Below, piece by piece: positions 14,768-18,471 of a DNA stretch of 18,471 nucleotides. Under the pieces are notes generated by a model, which saw only the letters and a program-made list of their open reading frames with translations, was not told the origin of the DNA and did no database searches. A program made the position numbers and the translations under genes. Each line of letters begins with the position of its first letter. Within the stretch, counting starts at the first letter, position 1. The stretch is from Rickettsia typhi (GTDB taxonomy: Bacteria > Pseudomonadota > Alphaproteobacteria > Rickettsiales > UBA1997): positions 1 to 18,471 of the forward strand of contig CAMCFD010000026.1 in assembly GCA_945874115.1 (NCBI GenBank), given 5' to 3'.

Positions 14768-15082
14768 ATGCAATTTTTAACACAATTTAAAATTAAATTA
14801 TTTTGCGATAAAATCGGTGTCGACGATTTTGGCAACAGCTATTATCAAGACAAACGCGGCAAAAGATTTGTTGTTTATAAAGGAATCGCCGAGCCTTCAA
14901 AAATCCCGAGTCAATGGCACAGCTGGATTCACTATTCAAGAGATATTGCCCCCGTCAACATTAAAACCGACAAGTTTTCTTGGCAAAAAATTCATCTGCC
15001 AAATTTAACCGGAACAAAAAACGCTTATTCGCCACAAAATTCGACGAGAGAAACCAAGAAATACAAGGCTTGGAAACCATAA
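14768..15082 (+). CDS. NDUFA12-family complex I accessory subunit
   Basis: This is the alphaproteobacterial homologue of mitochondrial NDUFA12 (B17.2), an accessory subunit of respiratory NADH:ubiquinone oxidoreductase on the cytoplasmic-arm side. The 104 residues contain family hallmarks: GNSYYQDKRGKRFVVYKG near the N-terminus, SQWHSWIHY at 48-56, HLPNLTGT at 76-83 and a terminal YKAWKP. It is the first gene of a probable operon with mlaD (11 nt downstream) and the DUF2155 gene. The ATG at 14768 is the only sensible start; no Shine-Dalgarno is evident. Members of this family mark alphaproteobacteria and mitochondria, which helps place the organism. Confidence 0.9.
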   Translation: MQFLTQFKIKLFCDKIGVDDFGNSYYQDKRGKRFVVYKGIAEPSKIPSQWHSWIHYSRDIAPVNIKTDKFSWQKIHLPNLTGTKNAYSPQNSTRETKKYKAWKP

Positions 15083-15093
15083 AGAATAAAATT

Positions 15094-15546
15094 ATGAAAC
15101 GCACAAATTATTTTGAAATAATTATCGGAACATTCGTTTTGCTTTGCGCCGGCCTGTTTCTTTATAACTCGATGAAAAGCGCAAAAATCAAAACCGTCAG
15201 CGGATATAGCCTTATCGCAAAATTCGACGACGCCAGTGGAATCGAGGCTGGAAGCGATGTAAAAATTTCTGGCGTAAAAATTGGCACCGTCGAAGATTAT
15301 TTTCTCGACGAAACTAATTATCGCGCAGTTTTAAAATTTCAAGTTGGAAGCAATGTTAAATTATCAAGCGATTCTTCCGCTAAAATCGTAAGCTCTGGCC
15401 TTCTTGGCGAAAAATATCTTGAGCTGAGCCCTGGTGCTGATGAGTCATTTTTAACAGATGGCGATGAAATTTCTTTCACGCAATCTTCAGTAAATATCGA
15501 AGAATTGCTAAGCAAATTCATGTTTAGCTCTACTTCTAAAAAATAA
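15094..15546 (+). CDS. mlaD: MlaD-type MCE-domain lipid-binding protein
   Basis: MlaD is the periplasmic lipid-binding ring component of the MlaFEDB ABC transporter, which moves phospholipids between the membranes. From the ATG at 15094 the protein is 150 residues, with one N-terminal membrane anchor (about residues 8-26, EIIIGTFVLLCAGLF) and an MCE domain at 36-130 showing SLIAKFDDASGIEAGSDVKISGVKIGTV and the late GLLGEKYLELSPG. The frame is open back to 14980, inside NDUFA12, but the normal MlaD start MKRTNYFEI argues for 15094. It is 11 nt after NDUFA12 and 4 nt before the DUF2155 gene. mlaE and mlaF are not in the window. Confidence 0.92.
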   Translation: MKRTNYFEIIIGTFVLLCAGLFLYNSMKSAKIKTVSGYSLIAKFDDASGIEAGSDVKISGVKIGTVEDYFLDETNYRAVLKFQVGSNVKLSSDSSAKIVSSGLLGEKYLELSPGADESFLTDGDEISFTQSSVNIEELLSKFMFSSTSKK

Positions 15547-15550
15547 AAAA

Positions 15551-16006
15551 ATGACCACAAAAATTTTGTTCACAGTTTTATCATTTTTAATTATCTCAAC
15601 CAACGCAAAAGCACAAAGCGAAGCTGTCGCAAAAGAAAGTTATAATTTAGATTTCGACAAAATTGATTCTTCGCGCTTTTTTAACAGGGCATCAATTCAA
15701 ATTCTTGACAAAACCACCGCAAAATCAATCGACGCCGACATCAGAGTTGGAGAAGCTTTTGTTTTTGGCAATATTAAAATTAAAGTGTTGAAATGTTGGC
15801 AAGCCCCTCTCGATCAAGAGCCTGACAGCAGAATCTTGATTGAAGTTTTTGAAAAAAGGCAAATTCTTGGTAAAAAAGCCGCAAAAAACGAAAAAGACGA
15901 AAAGGAAAATCGTATATTTTTCGGCTGGATGATTGCTTCAAGCCCCTCAGTTTCTAGCCTTGAACACCCAGTTTACGACATTGTAGCTTTAAATTGCAAA
16001 AAATAA
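15551..16006 (+). CDS. DUF2155 secreted protein
   Basis: This small exported protein of unknown function is typical of alphaproteobacteria. The 151 residues begin with a signal peptide (MTTKILFTVLSFLIISTNAKA, likely cut after residue 21). The conserved domain shows ASIQILDKTTAKSIDADIRVGEAFVFGNIKI, a Cys at KVLKCWQ, and the signature FFGWMIASSPSVSSLEHPVYD followed by a near-terminal Cys (ALNCKK); the two cysteines may form a disulfide in the periplasm. A lysine-rich insertion (GKKAAKNEKDEKEN) precedes the signature. It starts 4 nt after mlaD, so it is co-transcribed with it. The NDUFA12-mlaD-DUF2155 order recurs in alphaproteobacteria as far as I know. Confidence 0.88.
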   Translation: MTTKILFTVLSFLIISTNAKAQSEAVAKESYNLDFDKIDSSRFFNRASIQILDKTTAKSIDADIRVGEAFVFGNIKIKVLKCWQAPLDQEPDSRILIEVFEKRQILGKKAAKNEKDEKENRIFFGWMIASSPSVSSLEHPVYDIVALNCKK

Positions 16007-16022
16007 ACGAAAGTGCTATAAT
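15994..16022 (+). promoter_or_regulatory. Sigma70-type promoter of gshA
   Basis: TTGCAA (15994-15999), a 17-nt spacer and TATAAT (16017-16022) form a near-consensus promoter whose -35 overlaps the last codons of the DUF2155 gene. The predicted start near 16029 gives a leader of about 46 nt before the gshA ATG. Confidence 0.75.
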
Positions 16023-16074
16023 CTTCTCTTAATTGATGCCAACAAAGCTTCACATAATATAATTTTCGCCATAA

Positions 16075-17313
16075 ATGTCACGAATAATAGAAATTCTAAA
16101 AACACAAATTTCCACTAAAAAAGACCTTGTTGACGATTTTTTTGCACAAAAATTTGCACAAAATCCGGCAATTTTTTACAATTCCGTTGATTTGCGCCAT
16201 TCAGGATTCAAAATTGCACCAGTTGACACAAACTGTTTTCCTGCAGGATTTAACAATATTTCAGGAATATCGAAAATCAAAGCGCAAAAGGTCGCGGCCG
16301 AATTTTTAGAGAAAAATTTTGCGCAACATCAGAGCTTGAAAATAATGATAATTCCCGAAAATCACACCCGAAATTTGCGTTATCTTGAAAATTTAGCCTC
16401 TTTGCAAGAGATTTTGCAAAACTCGAAAACCAGCGTCATTATTGGCTCGCTGATTGCTGATTTAAAAGAAAAAACAGAGCTCGACCTTGAAAACGGCCAA
16501 AAAATCACACTTCACCCAATAACGCGAAATGGCACAAAAATTCAAACAATTGACAATTTCACGCCCGATTTAATAATTCTTAACAACGACTTAACCAGCG
16601 GCGCTCCTGAAATCTTGAAAAACCTTGATATTCCTATAACGCCCGCAACAAATCTTGGTTGGTATAATCGCTCAAAGTCTGGTCATTTTACTATTTATAA
16701 CGAACTTGCAAGCGAACTTTCGCAAATTTTAGAAATCGATCCGTGGCTTATTTCGTCGATGCACCGGATGTGCAACAAGGTTGATTTCAAAAATCACGTT
16801 GGTTTTGAATGCCTCGCAAATCACGTCGATGATTTAATCGCGAAACTGAAAGAAAAATATCGCGAATATGACATAAAAGATGAGCCTTATTGCTATATTA
16901 AAGCCGACAGCGGAACCTATGGAATGGCCATCATGACGGCATTTTCTGGCGCAGAAATTCTCGACATCAATAAAAAAGAGCGCAACAAAATGAACATGCT
17001 TAAAGAAAGCACACAAAACACCGCCGTGATGATTCAAGAAGGCATTCAAACCATCGACAAAATTAACGACATGTCGGCCGAACCAATGATTTATATGATT
17101 AACGGCGAAGTTGTCGGCAACTTATTTCGCGCCAACGCCAATCGCAACCAACAAAACAGCCTTAATTCAGCGGGCGCAAGCTTTTTTGACCTAGAAAATC
17201 TTCCTCAAGATCAATTATGCTTGGGTTGCAAAAAAGACAATATGAAGATGATTTATTCAACAATTTCAAGGCTCGCGGCACTTTCTTCATCAATTGAAAT
17301 CAAACATTTATAA
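16075..17313 (+). CDS. gshA: Glutamate-cysteine ligase, GshA (PF08886) family
   Basis: This enzyme joins glutamate and cysteine to gamma-glutamylcysteine, the first step of glutathione synthesis, with ATP. The 412-residue product belongs to the proteobacterial GshA family (distinct from E. coli GshA and plant-type GCS): VDLRHSGFKIAPVDTN near residue 38 continuing to CFPAGFNN (54-61), and a central IKADSGTYGMAIM segment at about 273-285 that resembles an ATP-grasp loop. A cysteine pair LCLGCKKDNM lies near the C-terminus. The start ATG at 16075 yields MSRIIEILK; no clear Shine-Dalgarno is seen. The next gene begins one nucleotide after its stop. gshB is not in the window. Confidence 0.88.
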   Translation: MSRIIEILKTQISTKKDLVDDFFAQKFAQNPAIFYNSVDLRHSGFKIAPVDTNCFPAGFNNISGISKIKAQKVAAEFLEKNFAQHQSLKIMIIPENHTRNLRYLENLASLQEILQNSKTSVIIGSLIADLKEKTELDLENGQKITLHPITRNGTKIQTIDNFTPDLIILNNDLTSGAPEILKNLDIPITPATNLGWYNRSKSGHFTIYNELASELSQILEIDPWLISSMHRMCNKVDFKNHVGFECLANHVDDLIAKLKEKYREYDIKDEPYCYIKADSGTYGMAIMTAFSGAEILDINKKERNKMNMLKESTQNTAVMIQEGIQTIDKINDMSAEPMIYMINGEVVGNLFRANANRNQQNSLNSAGASFFDLENLPQDQLCLGCKKDNMKMIYSTISRLAALSSSIEIKHL

Positions 17314-17314
17314 T

Positions 17315-18064
17315 ATGACAAGACCAAAAATCGGCATAGTTTTAGACTTCAAATCAGGCTCTACTACCGGATATTCGATAAGACCACATTATGCGATCCG
17401 CGCTAATTATATTGAGATGATCAATAAACAAAATGCGCTCGCGATCCTTATTCCATATGACTATAACTCGATTAACGATTATATTTCAATGCTTGACGGA
17501 CTTTTAATGATAGGAGGATTTTTCGACATCAGCCCCAAAAAATATGGCCAAAACACAATCCACAAAAGCATAGTCTTAAACGAAACGCGCGAAAAATTCG
17601 AGTGGGAATTTATGACCAAAGCTTTGGCGACACAAATGCCCGTTCTTGGAATTTGCAACGGCATGCAACTTCTCAACGTCATTCGCGGCGGAGATTTAAT
17701 TCAACACATTCCTGATGAAAAAGGCGATTTTTTGAATCACGAACAAAGCAAAGTTGTAGGCAAAGAAGATTCGTCAAAAGCTTATCACGACGTGTTGATT
17801 GAAGAAAATTCTATTTTGCGAAAAATTGTGGACGCAAAAGAAATTAGCACGAATTCTTCCCATCATCAGGCGGTGAAAAATGTTGGAAAAGGCCTAAAAA
17901 TAAGCGCTCGCGCCAGTGATGGAATTATTGAGGGGATCGAAGATCAATCTCGCCCATTTTGCGTCGGAGTTCAATGGCACCCTGAGTTTAACGTGTCTTT
18001 AGCCGATGAAAAAATCTTCGAATCGTTTGTTAGCGCGACTCGAGACTTTAAATCCTCTAAATAA
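17315..18064 (+). CDS. Class I glutamine amidotransferase-like gamma-glutamyl hydrolase (peptidase C26, PuuD-like)
   Basis: The protein belongs to the peptidase C26 family, whose members hydrolyse gamma-glutamyl bonds (for example gamma-glutamyl-GABA in putrescine breakdown). The 249-residue product shows the GG.D..P..YG motif (MIGGFFDISPKKYG, 66-78), the nucleophile elbow VLGICNGMQLLN with C114, HHQAV at 183-187 and GVQWHPEF with H222 and E224, a complete Cys-His-Glu triad. The ATG at 17315 is chosen because it begins one nucleotide after the gshA stop and gives the usual N-terminus; a TTG at 17294 is possible but unlikely. Pairing with gshA suggests a substrate in glutathione or gamma-glutamyl peptide turnover rather than putrescine use; that is inference. 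Confidence 0.85.
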   Translation: MTRPKIGIVLDFKSGSTTGYSIRPHYAIRANYIEMINKQNALAILIPYDYNSINDYISMLDGLLMIGGFFDISPKKYGQNTIHKSIVLNETREKFEWEFMTKALATQMPVLGICNGMQLLNVIRGGDLIQHIPDEKGDFLNHEQSKVVGKEDSSKAYHDVLIEENSILRKIVDAKEISTNSSHHQAVKNVGKGLKISARASDGIIEGIEDQSRPFCVGVQWHPEFNVSLADEKIFESFVSATRDFKSSK

Positions 18065-18081
18065 TTATATAGCAATTTTAA

Positions 18082-18106
18082 ATTTATGTTATATTATAAC
18101 ATAAAT
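18082..18106. promoter_or_regulatory. 25-bp perfect palindrome upstream of the pseudouridine synthase gene
   Basis: ATTTATGTTATA and TATAACATAAAT are exact inverted repeats with a single central T. The dyad lies 44 nt before the ATG at 18151, where a promoter would be expected, and contains -10-like TATATT/TATTAT sequences. It resembles an operator for a dimeric regulator or a small hairpin ending the upstream operon; no T-run follows. Confidence 0.5.
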
Positions 18107-18150
18107 AACGATAGGCGAACACAACGCGAGAAAGACTAAAACTTAACAAA

Positions 18151-18471
18151 ATGACACAAAATATTGAAAAAAAAGGCATTAGAATCGCCAAAATCATTGC
18201 CAATGCCGGAATTTGCTCAAGGCGCGAAGCTGAAGATTTAATCACCCAAGGTCGCGTTCAGGTTAATGGCGTTACAATCAACAGCCCAGCGACTTTAATC
18301 ACAGACCACTCTATCAAAATCGATGGCAAATTGTTAAAGCAAACTCGCGACGTTCGCCTTTTTCTTTTTCACAAGCCAAATGGCATCATCACCAGCAATA
18401 AAGACGAATTAAATCGCAAAACCGTTTTCGATATTTTGCCAAAAACCTTGCCACGACTAATTACGATTGGT
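18151..18471 (+). CDS. rluB: RsuA/RluB-family 23S rRNA pseudouridine synthase, N-terminal part
   Basis: The first 107 residues are present; the gene runs off the right edge. Residues ~11-45 form an S4 RNA-binding domain (RIAKIIANAGICSRREAEDLI followed by RVQVNGV), and the catalytic domain begins with LFLFHKPNGIITSNKD and the RKTVFDILP motif, ending at LITIG just before the expected RLD catalytic Asp motif. Such enzymes isomerise a uridine in rRNA. RluB is favoured over RsuA or RluF by general resemblance, but the specificity-determining part is outside the window. A promoter region with a palindrome lies upstream; no clear Shine-Dalgarno precedes the ATG. Confidence 0.88.
   Translation, partial: MTQNIEKKGIRIAKIIANAGICSRREAEDLITQGRVQVNGVTINSPATLITDHSIKIDGKLLKQTRDVRLFLFHKPNGIITSNKDELNRKTVFDILPKTLPRLITIG

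Noticed and set aside
14980..15093. Upstream extension of mlaD into NDUFA12
   Set aside because: The extra 38 residues overlap a conserved gene, are lysine/asparagine-rich and precede the normal membrane anchor start MKRTNYFEI at 15094.
1..18471. CRISPR array, tRNA/rRNA genes, prophage or insertion sequence
   Set aside because: No spaced direct repeats, no cloverleaf with a CCA-like end, and no transposase, integrase or phage structural gene were seen on either strand.

Overview
The window is about 18.5 kb of AT-rich DNA from what is most likely an alphaproteobacterium, plausibly a host-associated one. The lineage call rests on three genes: an AddA-type recombination helicase in its alphaproteobacterial form, an NDUFA12-family complex I accessory subunit, and a DUF2155 secreted protein lying directly after a short MlaD/MCE protein. 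The AT bias, a dispersed long palindromic repeat and a possible CE-clan cysteine-protease-like effector fit a bacterium living in or on eukaryotic cells. The presence of purF and gshA argues against an extremely reduced Rickettsia-like genome. Placement below class is not possible from this sequence alone.

Layout. From 1 to 884 (minus) is the N-terminal part of addA, cut by the window edge. Divergent from it are dnaN (988-2094), with a perfect hairpin-forming inverted repeat in its promoter region and a clear terminator behind it, and then recF (2367-3494, probably a TTG start). htpG follows (3595-5493). From 5494 to 5921 is a non-coding stretch holding the second, inverted copy of a ~160-bp palindromic element (first copy 2156-2316) and a 20-bp perfect inverted repeat that contains the promoter of an orphan gene (5922-7616). 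On the minus strand come clpB (7640-10210), then the purF-xseB pair (12105 to 10443) and an Slt70-like lytic transglycosylase (12306-14477). On the plus strand, after an AT-rich divergent intergenic region, come NDUFA12, mlaD and DUF2155 (14768-16006), then gshA with a class I glutamine-amidotransferase-like gamma-glutamyl hydrolase (16075-18064), and the start of a RluB/RsuA-type pseudouridine synthase (18151 to the edge).

How the genes fit together. addA, dnaN, recF and xseB serve replication and repair. htpG and clpB are heat-shock chaperones, and their upstream regions share an identical two-part promoter signature (CTTGAA, 16 nt, TTATATATAA), which suggests co-regulation, perhaps by RpoH. 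NDUFA12, MlaD and DUF2155 form a short envelope/respiration operon. gshA and the hydrolase are one nucleotide apart and probably translationally coupled, linking synthesis and cleavage of gamma-glutamyl compounds.

The least ordinary parts are the palindromic repeat family, whose two copies show paired base changes in their ends, and the orphan 564-residue protein, which carries an H-D-Q-C arrangement reminiscent of Ulp1/YopJ-like enzymes and lies behind a promoter folded into an inverted repeat. No tRNA, rRNA, CRISPR array or intact transposase gene was seen.
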